From: Brevibacillus laterosporus
Lineage (GTDB): Bacteria; Bacillota; Bacilli; Brevibacillales; Brevibacillaceae
DNA length: 64,000 nt
Direction: 5' to 3'
Assembly (NCBI RefSeq): GCF_030489605.1
Contig: NZ_JAUKFY010000015.1
Span: 47,041 to 111,040, forward strand
The notes under the pieces were generated by a model. It saw nothing but the letters and a program-made list of their open reading frames with translations. It was not told the DNA's origin and ran no database searches. Shown piece by piece: positions 17,794-27,004 of this stretch (position 1 is its first letter; each line of letters opens with the position of its first letter). The position numbers and the translations under genes are program-made.

Positions 17794-18531
17794 TTATATC
17801 TCTATCTGTAACCCTATCCTTGCAACATGGCATGATTCCCCATATGCGCTTGCTTGCTCGTATACATCCTCGTCTTTTGTGTTATGAAATAGATGCGTAA
17901 TTAATAATGCTTTTGCTTTTATACCATTTGCAAGCTGAGCAGCTTGCCGCACTGATAAATGGCCAGTAGGCTTATTCGGTTCAAAGCCGTCAAGATACGT
18001 TCCTTCACATATAAATAAATCAGGCTCCATAACCCTCTCCCAGTCCGTTTTCATTCCTGTATCCGCACCATAGAGGATTGTTTTTCCATTATGCGTAAAC
18101 ATCATGGCATAACATAAAATGGGGTGGTCTGTTTTGACAAAACGAACAGTGACGTCTCCTACAATCACGTCTGTCTGCTCAGTTATAGGCTTAAAAATTG
18201 TTGCTTCTTTATAGACCATTTGACTGCTATATTCGACTGGCTCTGTCGGAGCATAAATGGGTACAGGTTGATCGGCGCGTATCCCTTCTACTCTTTGATG
18301 CACATTCAAACCATACTGCAAAACTCCAATATCAGCAATATGATCTTGATGATAATGTGATAAGAAAACCGCATCTAGCTGATGAATTGGTATGTATTTT
18401 GTTACCTGACTGATTACCCCGCTCCCACAATCAATTAATATATTCTTCGATCCTGTTTGTAATAAATAACCAGGGGTAGCTCCTCCAGGTCCTGGATACG
18501 GCGATTGAAAGCCTAACACAGTGATACGCAT
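17794..18531 (-). CDS. MBL-fold metallo-hydrolase, YhfI-like
   Basis: A 245-residue metallo-beta-lactamase-fold protein close to the RNase Z branch. It shows MRITVLGFQSPYPGPGG, the metal motif LSHYHQDHIADI, LYGADTGM and a late LLITHLFH. ATG 18531 is preceded by GGAGAG seven bases away; an ATG five codons earlier coincides with that ribosome site. Bacillus YhfI is the nearest named relative. The reaction is unknown; RNase Z is usually longer, so tRNA processing is unlikely. First gene of the pair with mnmM, divergent from the YkvI-like gene. Confidence 0.8.
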   Translation of the reverse strand: MRITVLGFQSPYPGPGGATPGYLLQTGSKNILIDCGSGVISQVTKYIPIHQLDAVFLSHYHQDHIADIGVLQYGLNVHQRVEGIRADQPVPIYAPTEPVEYSSQMVYKEATIFKPITEQTDVIVGDVTVRFVKTDHPILCYAMMFTHNGKTILYGADTGMKTDWERVMEPDLFICEGTYLDGFEPNKPTGHLSVRQAAQLANGIKAKALLITHLFHNTKDEDVYEQASAYGESCHVARIGLQIEI

Positions 18532-18582
18532 GTTTTCACTCTCCATTTCATAGGATGTAGTATGGTGGACAGGAGGTACTCA

Positions 18583-19641
18583 ATGCAAAATTCATGGAAA
18601 ACTATTTTGCAGATCGCCTTTACTTATATCGGAACGGTTGTAGGCGCTGGATTTGCTTCAGGTCGAGAGATTCTCGAATTTTTTGTACGGTTTGGACCCT
18701 ATGGCTTAGTTGGCATTGGCATTGCTAGTCTATTATTTGTCTGGTCTGCTATACAGGTAATGCTGGTAGCACAGCGTATACAGGCCAAATCCTATCAGGA
18801 AGTTAGCTTCTACCTATTTGGCAAAACGATCGGCACTTTTTTTAATACAACGTTACTTCTAGTTCTCATTGGGACAACTTCCGTCATGCTTGCTTTTACT
18901 GGTTCCCTTTTTAAAGAATCGTTCCATTTACCAGCTCAGCTTGGGATTTGGGCAAGTATGATATTTATTTTCCTGGTAACAGCTAGAGGTATGGGTGCTA
19001 TTCATATGGTAAATAGTATTTTTGTTCCAATCCTTATTGGATTTACGCTGCTTGTCTTCTTCTACACGAAGCCTTGGGATAGCACTGCCTCCGTAGCCGG
19101 ATTGCCTCTTGATGAACTAGAAGCTGACGGATGGATCCAATCTCCCATCTATTATGTATCGCTTAACGTGGCATTAGCACAAGCAGTCCTAATCCCTATA
19201 GGACGAGAATGCCCCTCTAGGCGTACTATCATTTGCGGAGGTTTAGTTGGCGGTCTGGGCATTGGCTTTCTTCTTTTTCTTGCATATGCATCATTATTGG
19301 ACAATATGCCCCACGTTCAATTTGTAGATACGCCTACTATTTTCATTTTGTCTGGACTAGGCAAAACGATTACCTTTCTTTTTGCATTACTGGTTTATGC
19401 GGAGGTTTTCTCCTCGCTTGTTGCCAATCTGTTTGGATTAGTTGAACAGGTGAAAAGCTATATTAACGTTCATTTTTCACTAATCCTATTGATCATACTG
19501 CTAATCTGCTATGGGGTTAGTTTCGTAGGATTTAGTTCTTTGCTTACTATATTGTACCCGCTTTTTGGACAGATTGTCGTGTTCTTTTTGGTGATGCTAT
19601 TTTATCGCCAAATGATGGATCGATCAAAGCGATTGAATTGA
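18583..19641 (+). CDS. YkvI-family integral membrane protein (APC/LeuT-fold transporter)
   Basis: A 352-residue protein with ten or so hydrophobic segments. The first, IAFTYIGTVVGAGFASGREI, has the broken-helix glycine motif of APC-type transporters; VSLNVALAQAVLIPIGREC is a second conserved stretch. B. subtilis YkvI (about 347 residues) is the match in length and start. Substrate unknown. ATG 18583 with ACAGGAGG at good spacing is preferred to an upstream in-frame start. Terminator follows at 19658. Confidence 0.8.
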   Translation: MQNSWKTILQIAFTYIGTVVGAGFASGREILEFFVRFGPYGLVGIGIASLLFVWSAIQVMLVAQRIQAKSYQEVSFYLFGKTIGTFFNTTLLLVLIGTTSVMLAFTGSLFKESFHLPAQLGIWASMIFIFLVTARGMGAIHMVNSIFVPILIGFTLLVFFYTKPWDSTASVAGLPLDELEADGWIQSPIYYVSLNVALAQAVLIPIGRECPSRRTIICGGLVGGLGIGFLLFLAYASLLDNMPHVQFVDTPTIFILSGLGKTITFLFALLVYAEVFSSLVANLFGLVEQVKSYINVHFSLILLIILLICYGVSFVGFSSLLTILYPLFGQIVVFFLVMLFYRQMMDRSKRLN

Positions 19642-19657
19642 TATTTGCAGGTAGCAT

Positions 19658-19695
19658 AAGCTGATTCTGTATGTTACTAGAATCAGCTTGTTTGT
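19658..19695 (+). terminator. Terminator of the YkvI-like gene
   Basis: AAGCTGATTC pairs with GAATCAGCTT, followed by GTTTGT. Confidence 0.75.
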
Positions 19696-19722
19696 ATTAT
19701 CTTGCAATGTTCCCTGCCATCT

Positions 19723-19802
19723 CAAAAAAAAAAATCATCCCCTCATAAACACTATTGTAGCAAAAGAAATCCGTTTTGCTGCCAAGTGTACATGAAGGGA
19801 TG
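19723..19802 (-). terminator. Terminator of korAB
   Basis: On the minus strand CATCCCTTCATG pairs with TATGAGGGGATG across a loop that holds a second stem (GCAGCAAAA/TTTTGCTAC). A run of about ten T follows. Confidence 0.8.
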
Positions 19803-19840
19803 TTTTTTATGTGGTAAGAATCGTTATACTTGCATTTGCT

Positions 19841-20707
19841 TTACGCAAATTCCGCTTGTAATTGATTAAAGAGCTCTTCACCAAGATGCAAATCCTTTTT
19901 CACAAGGGCTTCTTGATCAAATCCTTTAACCAAGTCCTCATAGCGCTGTTGCTCTGTATTTTGGTATATAATACCTGTTAGCAGGCCATTGTTCGCCATC
20001 GAATGGGACATTGCCATAATTTTATTGTGCTTGTCATAGCCTTCAATGCTATCAACTGGAACAATATTTTGTTTGAACCAGTCATATGTGTTTACTTTAT
20101 TAAAGGTTACACAGGGGCTAAATACGTTAATTAACGAGAAGCCTTTATGTTGTATTCCCTTTTCGATAACATCTGTCAAACCTTTTAAATCACTGGATAC
20201 AGACTGAGCCACAAAAGTAGCTCCTGCTGACAGAGCTAATTCGATAGGAGAAATAGCTTGTTCAATCGCACCAGCAGGAGTAGATTTCGTCACAAAACCT
20301 GCCGCAGAGCGTGGCGATGTTTGACCTTTAGTAAGTCCATAAATCTGGTTATCCATCACAATATACGTAATATCCATATTGCGACGAATCGCATGTACAG
20401 TATGCCCCATACCAATAGCGAAACCATCCCCGTCTCCACCAGATGCAATGACAGTTAATTCACGGTTTGCCATTTTTAGACCTTGGGCGATTGGTAAAGC
20501 TCGGCCATGCACACCATGGAAGCCGTAGCAATTGATATAGCCTGAAATACGTCCTGAACAACCAATACCAGACACGACGGCCAAGTTTTCTGGTTCTAAT
20601 CCCACGTTTGCTGCTGCCCGCTGAATCGCAGCTTGTACGGAGAAGTCACCACACCCTGGACACCAGTTTGGCTTGGTACTATTGCGAAACTCTTTGAACG
20701 TCGCCAT
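19841..20707 (-). CDS. korB: 2-oxoacid:ferredoxin oxidoreductase, beta subunit
   Basis: A 288-residue thiamine-diphosphate subunit. WCPGCGDF provides Fe-S ligand-type cysteines, ASGGDGDGFAIGMGH is the ThDP/Mg motif, and MDNQIYGLTKGQTSP is a conserved stretch. With KorA it decarboxylates a 2-oxoacid (2-oxoglutarate or pyruvate/branched-chain) to acyl-CoA with reduction of ferredoxin. The start lies within the end of korA (29-base overlap), so translation is coupled. Which oxoacid is used cannot be told from sequence. Confidence 0.9.
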   Translation of the reverse strand: MATFKEFRNSTKPNWCPGCGDFSVQAAIQRAAANVGLEPENLAVVSGIGCSGRISGYINCYGFHGVHGRALPIAQGLKMANRELTVIASGGDGDGFAIGMGHTVHAIRRNMDITYIVMDNQIYGLTKGQTSPRSAAGFVTKSTPAGAIEQAISPIELALSAGATFVAQSVSSDLKGLTDVIEKGIQHKGFSLINVFSPCVTFNKVNTYDWFKQNIVPVDSIEGYDKHNKIMAMSHSMANNGLLTGIIYQNTEQQRYEDLVKGFDQEALVKKDLHLGEELFNQLQAEFA

Positions 20708-22457
20708 CTTTTATCAGCCCCTTGACTTGTGTATAAATTTCGTTCGGCAAGAACGGATTCCCATCGTATTTTACCACGTTCTCCAATCTATCAGCACAGC
20801 CTACATTCAATTTCACCAGGTTGGCGATTTGACCAGTCGCGTTATTTTCAACCACAATAATTTTTTTAGCTTGATCTACGTATGGCTTGATTGCTTCTAC
20901 AGGGAACGGATGCAGCAATCGAATTTGCGCATGATTTACCTTTAACCCGTCTGCTTCTAAGCGTGTACGCGCTTCTTCCACTGTACCTCCGACAGAGTTG
21001 ATCGAAACCAACAGTACATCAGATTCTACGCCCTCACCATTAATGCGAACCGGTGTAGGGAATTTAGAAGGAAGCACGTCTAATTTTCGTAAACGTTTAT
21101 CCATTTGCGCCTTGCGGTTAGTTGGGCTTTCCGATGGTTTACCTGTTTGGTCATGCTCTACCCCTGTAACGTGGTGAAGACCATACTTTTGTCCTGGAAT
21201 GACGCGTGGAGATACACCATCCTCCGTTACTTGATAACGCTGGAACATCGCACCAGCTTCTGTTTCTGGAAGGTCCTGACCCGCAAGCAGCTTTCCTCGA
21301 CGAATCTCAACACGTTTATAATCAAGCGGTTCAACGGTTTGCTTACCGAGTGACAATGCCAAATCCGTAATCAAAATAACAGGGACTTGATATTCTTCCG
21401 CAATATTAAAAGCCTCTACTGCATCATAGAAGCACTCTTCAACCGATGTAGGTGCCATTACTACCTTAGGAATTTCACCATGCGTACCATTGATCATGGC
21501 ATTAACATCTGATTGCTCTTGTTTTGTAGGTAGACCTGTAGAAGGGCCGCCACGTTGTGTATCTACAATCACGACAGGCATTTCGGTCATTCCTGCTAAA
21601 CCAATTGCCTCCATCATGAGAGACAACCCAGGACCGGCTGATGCTGTCAAGGCACGCACACCACCGTAGCTAGCTCCAATTGCCATCGTAATAGCGGCGA
21701 TCTCATCCTCTGTTTGAATAACTGTGCCGCCAAATTTCGGTAATTTTTTAATAAGATATTCCATGATCTCAGACGCTGGTGTGATTGGGTATGCAGGCAT
21801 AAAGCGGACTCCAGCCGTCAAACAGCCTAGAGCTATCGCATCATTGCCGATCATGAAAAGACGTTTATTTCCATCTGCCGGTTCTAGTTGGAACTCTGGA
21901 AGTTGTCCACCTGTTAATTCATTTACAAATTGTGCTCCCCGAGTAATCGCTTTCATGTTTAATTCGACTACTTTTTCACCTTTACGCAAGAACATGTCCT
22001 CTACAATGTTTCGGTATCCCTCAACTGGGATACCCAAAATTGCGCTGGTTGCCCCAATCGACACCATGTTCTTCATTAAAGAAGTACCCAATTCATCAGC
22101 AATTTGAGTTAGTGGAACAGCTAATAGGCGAACAGACTGTATTCCTTCTGGCAACACTGGGTTGAATTTAGCATCTGCTATGATGACTCCGCCTTCACGT
22201 AACTCTGGAGCATTTACATCAATCGTTTCCTGATCAAACGCTACCAACATATCTAGGACATCCGAAATGGCCTGAACAGGCTTCGTGCTTACACGAATCT
22301 TGTTATTGGTGTGTCCTCCTTTAATACGCGAGGAGAAATGACGGTAACCATACAGATAATAACCCATGCGGTTCATGGCAATAGAGAAGATTTCACCCGT
22401 ACTTTCAATACCTTCCCCTTGTTGTCCTCCAACTTTCCAAGAAAGTTGACTAATCAT
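20679..22457 (-). CDS. korA: 2-oxoacid:ferredoxin oxidoreductase, fused gamma-alpha subunit
   Basis: A 592-residue subunit. Residues 1-185 are the gamma domain (KVGGQQGEGIESTGEIF). The alpha pyrimidine-binding domain starts near 205 with FMPAYPITPASEIMEYL, followed by ASAGPGLSLMMEAIG. The C-terminal transketolase-C-like domain includes IRLLHPFPVEAI and VVENNATGQ. The ATG has GGGGTGG upstream. Two inverted repeats (22539-22578) about 80-120 bases upstream are candidate operators. This O2-tolerant type is common in aerobic Bacilli. Confidence 0.9.
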   Translation of the reverse strand: MISQLSWKVGGQQGEGIESTGEIFSIAMNRMGYYLYGYRHFSSRIKGGHTNNKIRVSTKPVQAISDVLDMLVAFDQETIDVNAPELREGGVIIADAKFNPVLPEGIQSVRLLAVPLTQIADELGTSLMKNMVSIGATSAILGIPVEGYRNIVEDMFLRKGEKVVELNMKAITRGAQFVNELTGGQLPEFQLEPADGNKRLFMIGNDAIALGCLTAGVRFMPAYPITPASEIMEYLIKKLPKFGGTVIQTEDEIAAITMAIGASYGGVRALTASAGPGLSLMMEAIGLAGMTEMPVVIVDTQRGGPSTGLPTKQEQSDVNAMINGTHGEIPKVVMAPTSVEECFYDAVEAFNIAEEYQVPVILITDLALSLGKQTVEPLDYKRVEIRRGKLLAGQDLPETEAGAMFQRYQVTEDGVSPRVIPGQKYGLHHVTGVEHDQTGKPSESPTNRKAQMDKRLRKLDVLPSKFPTPVRINGEGVESDVLLVSINSVGGTVEEARTRLEADGLKVNHAQIRLLHPFPVEAIKPYVDQAKKIIVVENNATGQIANLVKLNVGCADRLENVVKYDGNPFLPNEIYTQVKGLIKDGDVQRVSQ

Positions 22458-22538
22458 GAAATTCCACCCCTTCAGCGACTGTGAGAAAATCTACAATCAT
22501 CATTCAATCCGAACTGCACACATCTGTTCAATCATTAT

Positions 22539-22578
22539 TTGTCTATGTAATATAGTAGACAAATTGTGAAGAATTTGT
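22539..22578. promoter_or_regulatory. Two adjacent inverted repeats upstream of korA, candidate operators
   Basis: TTGTCTA-N10-TAGACAA (22539-22562) overlaps ACAAATT-N6-AATTTGT (22559-22578). Both are perfect in the arms and lie about 80-120 bases upstream of the korA start, as expected for a repressor or activator site. The second contains one Rex-like half-site (TTGTGAA). The regulator is not identified. Confidence 0.4.
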
Positions 22579-22903
22579 GTATAAGCAAGACCAATTTTAG
22601 ACCTAGCTTATTTAAATTGCAAGTACTTTTACTTAAGATGGTTGCATTGTGTTAATAAATGTACTCGGTATATTAATGATCTTCTGAAGTAATTGTAACA
22701 TGTTCCCATAAAGTCGCAACTATTTTTACTAAAAATTTAGAAGGTTTTGTCCTTCTGTTGAAGTTGATTCATTAGCTATTCTTTATATCTTCGTTGATTT
22801 CCGTGCTGAAAGCAAGTCATGTTTATTTATTTGTTATTTGACTGCTTGTACATCTTTTTTACGATGTATTTTTGAAATCATTATATGTAAAAACGATAAG
22901 AAA

Positions 22904-22931
22904 GCCAAGCCAATCGACTAAAAGGCTTGGC
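22904..22931. terminator. Second hairpin downstream of spoVS
   Basis: GCCAAGCC pairs with GGCTTGGC over a 12-base loop, with a T-rich minus-strand tail (TTTCTT). Possible back-up terminator. Confidence 0.45.
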
Positions 22932-22975
22932 ATTTAACTCTCTATGCTTTAGCAGGCTTGTTTGCTATTCGGCAA

Positions 22976-23012
22976 ATAAAAAACCTGTTTATTCCAAGAG
23001 GACAAACAGGTG
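22976..23012 (-). terminator. Terminator of spoVS
   Basis: CCTGTTT pairs with AAACAGG; on the minus strand a TTTTTTATTT tail follows. Confidence 0.85.
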
Positions 23013-23033
23013 AATAGGTAGTTTAGTTCTCTA

Positions 23034-23294
23034 TCATCTGGGTTCTACAATTAATTTTATGGCAGTACGTTCTTCTCCATCAATTATGATGTCTGTAAAG
23101 GCTGGGATACAAATCAAATCGACACCACTAGGCGCTACGAACCCACGTGCGATAGCTACTGCCTTCACAGCTTGATTGAGCGCCCCCGCTCCAATGGCTT
23201 GAATCTCAGCGGCCCCGCGCTCACGGAGTACGCCTGCAAGAGCACCAGCAACAGAGTTGGGGTTAGACTTTGCTGAAACTTTTAATACGTCCAT
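23034..23294 (-). CDS. spoVS: Stage V sporulation protein S
   Basis: An 86-residue protein of the nearly invariant SpoVS family, starting MDVLKVSAKSNPNSVAGALA and ending ERTAIKLIVEPR. It is an Alba-like small protein needed for spore coat and core maturation in Bacillus. GGGAGGT precedes the ATG. A sigma-H-type promoter lies 47-75 bases upstream, matching the known sigma-H control in B. subtilis. Own terminator downstream. Confidence 0.96.
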   Translation of the reverse strand: MDVLKVSAKSNPNSVAGALAGVLRERGAAEIQAIGAGALNQAVKAVAIARGFVAPSGVDLICIPAFTDIIIDGEERTAIKLIVEPR

Positions 23295-23340
23295 CCTTTG
23301 TACCTCCCGTCAGATAGAAATAACTCTTATCTCTAGAATG

Positions 23341-23369
23341 ATATTCGCATAACCCCTAAAAATTCCTGC
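23341..23369 (-). promoter_or_regulatory. Sigma-H-type promoter of spoVS
   Basis: Minus-strand GCAGGAATT fits the -35 consensus RNAGGAWWW. TGCGAATAT fits the -10 RNNGAATWW except for its first base, with an 11-base spacer. This agrees with sigma-H expression of spoVS in B. subtilis. A second GCGAATAT lies further upstream at about 23383-23391. Confidence 0.65.
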
Positions 23370-23410
23370 CTTTTACGATTAATATTCGCAAAATTCGAAT
23401 CTACCTTGTA

Positions 23411-24205
23411 TTATTCCATAAAAGGACAAGCGGCGTCAATTCGAATTCGATCTATCTTTGTCGTTTTTCCCGTGGAATTATCGAGGGTAAAGAGAACACC
23501 GTTTAATTGTGTCGGCCCTTCTGCCACTTCAAATCTAACAGGTAATTGTGTTAAGAATTTCTTTATAACCGCGCTCCGCTCCATACCCAGAATCCCATCT
23601 GTTGGACCGCACATTCCTGCATCGGTAATATAGCCTGTCCCATTAGGTAAGATTCGTTCGTCTCCTGTTTGTACATGTGTATGTGTTCCAACCATGGCAC
23701 TAATTTTCCCATCCAGATACCAGCCTAGTGCCTGTTTTTCTGAAGTAGCCTCAGCATGCACATCTACAAAAATAAATTTGGTGCGCTTTCTTGCTTCTTC
23801 TACTAGCCGCTCCGCTGTTTCAAATGGACACATCAATGGTGGTAAAAAGGTTCTTCCTTGCACATTAATGATGGCAACCTCTCCCACATGTGTTTGGACA
23901 TAGGTAAGACCTCTACCTGGGGTCCCCTCAGGAAAGTTTGCTGGGCGAACAATACGTGAATCCTCATCGATAAAATCAAAAACTTCTCGATTATCCCACG
24001 TATGATTCCCCATCGTAATCGCCTGAACACCCACCTGAAAAAGCTCATTAGCAATTTTTCGTGTAATTCCCCGGCCATGTGCCGAATTTTCACCATTAAC
24101 TACAATCAGATCAGGTGCATATTTTCGTTTCAGACGCGGTACATACTCTTTGACAATTTCTCTTCCGGGAGACCCTACAATATCTCCAATGAACAATAAT
24201 TTCAT
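23411..24205 (-). CDS. ymdB: 2',3'-cyclic nucleotide phosphodiesterase YmdB
   Basis: A 264-residue metallophosphoesterase. MKLLFIGDIVGSPGRE, VVNGENSAHGRG, TMGNHTWDN and VGTHTHVQTGDE carry the di-metal ligands. In B. subtilis YmdB controls the biofilm/motility choice and is encoded next to RNase Y. ATG 24205 with AGAGGTGA upstream is chosen over a GTG three codons earlier. It follows rny after a strong terminator and precedes spoVS. Confidence 0.92.
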   Translation of the reverse strand: MKLLFIGDIVGSPGREIVKEYVPRLKRKYAPDLIVVNGENSAHGRGITRKIANELFQVGVQAITMGNHTWDNREVFDFIDEDSRIVRPANFPEGTPGRGLTYVQTHVGEVAIINVQGRTFLPPLMCPFETAERLVEEARKRTKFIFVDVHAEATSEKQALGWYLDGKISAMVGTHTHVQTGDERILPNGTGYITDAGMCGPTDGILGMERSAVIKKFLTQLPVRFEVAEGPTQLNGVLFTLDNSTGKTTKIDRIRIDAACPFME

Positions 24206-24320
24206 TCTAATCACCTCTACTATTCATTCTAAAGAAAACGGGCGATGACCAATCCGCTGCCTTCAGCAGGACTTGGTTGTACGTATAGAGATGAGAATGT
24301 AGATACATTTCTATCCGTCA

Positions 24321-24354
24321 AAAAAATAAAGTGGCATCTCGCCACTTTATTTTT
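24321..24354. terminator. Terminator overlapping the rny stop codon
   Basis: AAATAAAGTGGC pairs with GCCACTTTATTT around ATCTC; T-runs on both strands. The upstream arm includes bases next to the rny stop. Confidence 0.85.
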
Positions 24355-25903
24355 ACTTCGCGTATTCAACAGCGCGGGTTTCCCGAATCACCGTTACGCG
24401 TATATGTCCTGGATAATCCAGCTCATTTTCAATACGTTTCGTAATTTCTCGAGCTAGCCTCATTGACTCAGCATCATCGATTTTTTCTGGCTGTACCATC
24501 ACGCGTACTTCTCGGCCTGCTTGGATTGCATATGATTTTTCTACGCCGTCGAAGGACTCAGAGATCTCCTCCAGTTTCTCCAAGCGTTTAATATATGTTT
24601 CCAAGGTTTCACGGCGAGCGCCCGGACGTGCAGCAGAAAGGGCGTCAGCTGCAGCTACTAACATCGCAATGACAGAAGTAGGTTCTGTATCACCATGATG
24701 CGAAGCAATACTGTTGATAACAACAGGGTGCTCATTGTATTTCTTCGCTAGTTCCACACCAATCTCTACGTGAGAACCTTCTACCTCATGATCAATTGCT
24801 TTACCGATATCATGCAGCAAACCTGATCTTTTTGCCAGTTTCACGTCTTCTTTTAATTCCGCAGCCATTAGGCCGGCAAGATGAGCCACTTCCATTGAAT
24901 GCTTCAAGACATTTTGTCCGTAACTTGTACGATAGCGCAAACGTCCTAAAATTTTTATTAAATCAGGATGTAATCCGTGTACATCTGTCTCAAATGTTGC
25001 TTGTTCCCCGTACTCACGAATACGTTCATCTACTTCACGTCTTGATTTCTCTACCATTTCCTCAATACGAGCTGGGTGAATACGTCCGTCTGCCACCAGC
25101 TTATCGAGGGCCGTTTTAGCAATTTCACGTCGAATCGGGTCAAAGCCTGAAAGAATAACTGCCTCAGGAGTATCATCAATAATAAGATCAATACCAGTTA
25201 GTGTCTCTAGTGCTCGAATGTTACGACCTTCTCGACCGATAATTCGACCTTTCATTTCATCATTGGGAAGAGTAACAACTGAAACGGTCGTCTCTGCCAC
25301 ATGATCAGCCGCGCAGCGTTGGATTGCTGTTGTGATAATCTCACGAGCTTTTTTATCAGCGTCCTCTTTTGCTTGCGTTTCAATATCCTTGATCATAATT
25401 GCCATGTCATGGCGCACTTCGTTTTCTACGTTTGTTAGAATAATTGTTTTTGCTTCTTCTTGAGTTAGTCCTGAAATGCGTTCGAGTTCAGCAACCTGAT
25501 CTTTATATAATTGCTCAACCTTGGCTTGCAACTCAGTAATTGATTTTTCACGGTCGCTTTGTTCTACTTCTTTACGTTCCAATTGGTCCAGCTTTCGGTC
25601 AAGAGACTCCTCTTTTTGAAGGATACGTCTCTCTTGACGCTGAATTTCGTTACGACGCTCTTTGATTTCGTGATCAGCATCTGTACGCAGCTTAAACACT
25701 TCATCTTTGGCTTCTAAGACTTTTTCCTTTTTCACTGCCTCCGCATCGCGTTTCGCTTCTTCGACGATTTGCTTCGCCGCCTCTTCTGCGCTTGAAATTT
25801 TGGCTTCTGCAATGGATTTACGTAAGAAGTATCCGACCCCAAAACCAATTGCTAGTGCTACCAACAATAGCAAAACTAACAATAGTGGGTTAGATAGATC
25901 CAT
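24353..25903 (-). CDS. rny: Ribonuclease Y
   Basis: A 516-residue membrane-anchored endoribonuclease. It has one N-terminal helix ([20 protein letters not shown]), a long coiled coil (about 40-200), a KH domain ([18 protein letters not shown]) and an HD catalytic domain ([12 protein letters not shown]). It starts bulk mRNA decay and riboswitch turnover. ATG 25903 is the only reasonable start; AAGGAGGTG is about 13 bases away, somewhat far. The predicted promoter is some 260 bases upstream, with a terminator-like hairpin between. Confidence 0.95.
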   Translation of the reverse strand: MDLSNPLLLVLLLLVALAIGFGVGYFLRKSIAEAKISSAEEAAKQIVEEAKRDAEAVKKEKVLEAKDEVFKLRTDADHEIKERRNEIQRQERRILQKEESLDRKLDQLERKEVEQSDREKSITELQAKVEQLYKDQVAELERISGLTQEEAKTIILTNVENEVRHDMAIMIKDIETQAKEDADKKAREIITTAIQRCAADHVAETTVSVVTLPNDEMKGRIIGREGRNIRALETLTGIDLIIDDTPEAVILSGFDPIRREIAKTALDKLVADGRIHPARIEEMVEKSRREVDERIREYGEQATFETDVHGLHPDLIKILGRLRYRTSYGQNVLKHSMEVAHLAGLMAAELKEDVKLAKRSGLLHDIGKAIDHEVEGSHVEIGVELAKKYNEHPVVINSIASHHGDTEPTSVIAMLVAAADALSAARPGARRETLETYIKRLEKLEEISESFDGVEKSYAIQAGREVRVMVQPEKIDDAESMRLAREITKRIENELDYPGHIRVTVIRETRAVEYAK

Positions 25904-26052
25904 ACGTGTTCTCTTACACCTCCTTTGTCTATGACTTTTACATTTCTCATACAAATATTTTTTTCTTGGTGATTCCTATCATCTTCGTATCTCGTACACA
26001 AAATCAAAAACAAGTAAGAGCGAAGAAGGAAACATTTGGCATCCATAGCCTA

Positions 26053-26163
26053 AAAAACAAGACCGATGCGACTCGGTCGACTGCAATCATGATAGACATA
26101 GGTCTCATGGATGTTCAGTTATGGATTGCTAATCGCAAAAAGTTATCAAACACCAAGTAATAC
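26053..26163 (-). ncRNA. Candidate small RNA or attenuator leader upstream of rny
   Basis: From the predicted start near 26163 the transcript would run about 110 bases to GACCGA/TCGGTC (26062-26079) followed by TTGTTTTTT. Inside it GCAAT can pair with ATTGC and CATGAGAC with GTCTATCATG, giving a defined fold. Either a short stable RNA or a transcription-attenuated rny leader would look like this. No known RNA family is recognised by eye. Confidence 0.4.
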
Positions 26164-26169
26164 AAACCT

Positions 26170-26199
26170 ATTTTATTATTTGCGAACAAGCCTTGTCAA
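26170..26199 (-). promoter_or_regulatory. Sigma-A-type promoter upstream of rny
   Basis: TTGACA (26194-26199) and TAAAAT (26170-26175) on the minus strand with an 18-base spacer, located after the recX stop. Confidence 0.65.
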
Positions 26200-26263
26200 G
26201 GAGTAGACCTTGCGGGGAGTAGGATTGCTTCGTTAGGGAAGGATTATACAGTATACGCCCTCA

Positions 26264-26923
26264 CTACTCGCCATCTTCCTCCATCCAGTTTTTTGTTCTC
26301 CATTCATTTCTTAGCTGTTGAACAATGGAATGTGAAAATCCTTTCCGTAATAAAAATTGTAAGAGCTTATGCTCTGTTTTTTGATCAATGGGTGTTGTTA
26401 TTCTTGCCAGTTTTCCTCGTAACAAACCACGCGCTGCATCTAGCTCCTGTTCATATTCTATTCTTCCCAATACTTTCTCTATCAAACTTGGGGCAATTCC
26501 CTTCTGCTTCAATTCCATCTTGAGCATATAGGCTCCCCGGGGTTTCAAACGCAGTCTCTCTTCTACCCATTTTTTAGCAAACAGTTCATCATTTACATAT
26601 CCTTCTCGCGTACACTTCTCCACTACCTGTTCCGCCAGTTCTAGTGAAAACTCTTTGCCTATTAAATATCTTTCTACTTCTCTAGAACTGCGCGGACGAT
26701 AGCTTAGATAATTAATAGCAGCCAAATAGGCTTTATTCTCATGATCCGCTCGTAAAACCTCTGCGAAAAAATTACTATCTATCTCTGTTCCTTTCATCAA
26801 GTGGTACTTAATGAAGACTTCCTCATGCACTTCAAATGCAAATTCATAGTCTAAATCAATTAAATACACTTGTTTTCTTTTAGAATCCCTATGAACGGCC
26901 GTGATTACCCCTGAGGTTTTCAT
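26264..26923 (-). CDS. recX: Regulatory protein RecX
   Basis: A 219-residue RecX protein of tandem three-helix repeats. AINYLSYRPRSSREVERYL is the family core, and LRLKPRGAYMLKMELKQKGI lies in the second repeat. RecX binds and modulates RecA filaments. AGGAGGAAAC precedes the ATG. Encoded directly downstream of recA, after the recA terminator, so read-through or its own promoter must supply expression. Confidence 0.92.
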   Translation of the reverse strand: MKTSGVITAVHRDSKRKQVYLIDLDYEFAFEVHEEVFIKYHLMKGTEIDSNFFAEVLRADHENKAYLAAINYLSYRPRSSREVERYLIGKEFSLELAEQVVEKCTREGYVNDELFAKKWVEERLRLKPRGAYMLKMELKQKGIAPSLIEKVLGRIEYEQELDAARGLLRGKLARITTPIDQKTEHKLLQFLLRKGFSHSIVQQLRNEWRTKNWMEEDGE

Positions 26924-26963
26924 GTTTCCTCCTATTCTAATCGAGAATGCTTTTTCTTCACAT

Positions 26964-26995
26964 AAAAAGCCTGCCGCACAGAATACGACAGGCTT
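26964..26995 (-). terminator. Terminator of recA
   Basis: AAGCCTG pairs with CAGGCTT; the minus strand continues TTTATG. Confidence 0.7.
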
Positions 26996-27004
26996 ACATC
27001 TCTT

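Larger units (their letters stand above)
22458..23033. other. 576-base intergenic region between korA and spoVS
   Basis: Near korA are two adjacent inverted repeats (listed separately); near spoVS are its terminators. The AT-rich middle, 22579-22900, shows only a small AGAAGG/CCTTCT hairpin at 22740-22757 and no convincing gene. Confidence 0.5.
25904..26263 (-). other. 360-base region between recX and rny: promoter and structured leader
   Basis: Contains a sigma-A-type promoter on the minus strand (26170-26199), a stretch with pairing segments, a terminator-like hairpin (26053-26079), then about 150 bases to the rny start. An open frame on the plus strand here has no ribosome site and looks accidental. 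Confidence 0.5.

Noticed and set aside
25906..26160. 84-residue plus-strand open frame between rny and recX
   Set aside because: No ribosome site, antisense to the rny leader with its promoter and hairpin; looks accidental.
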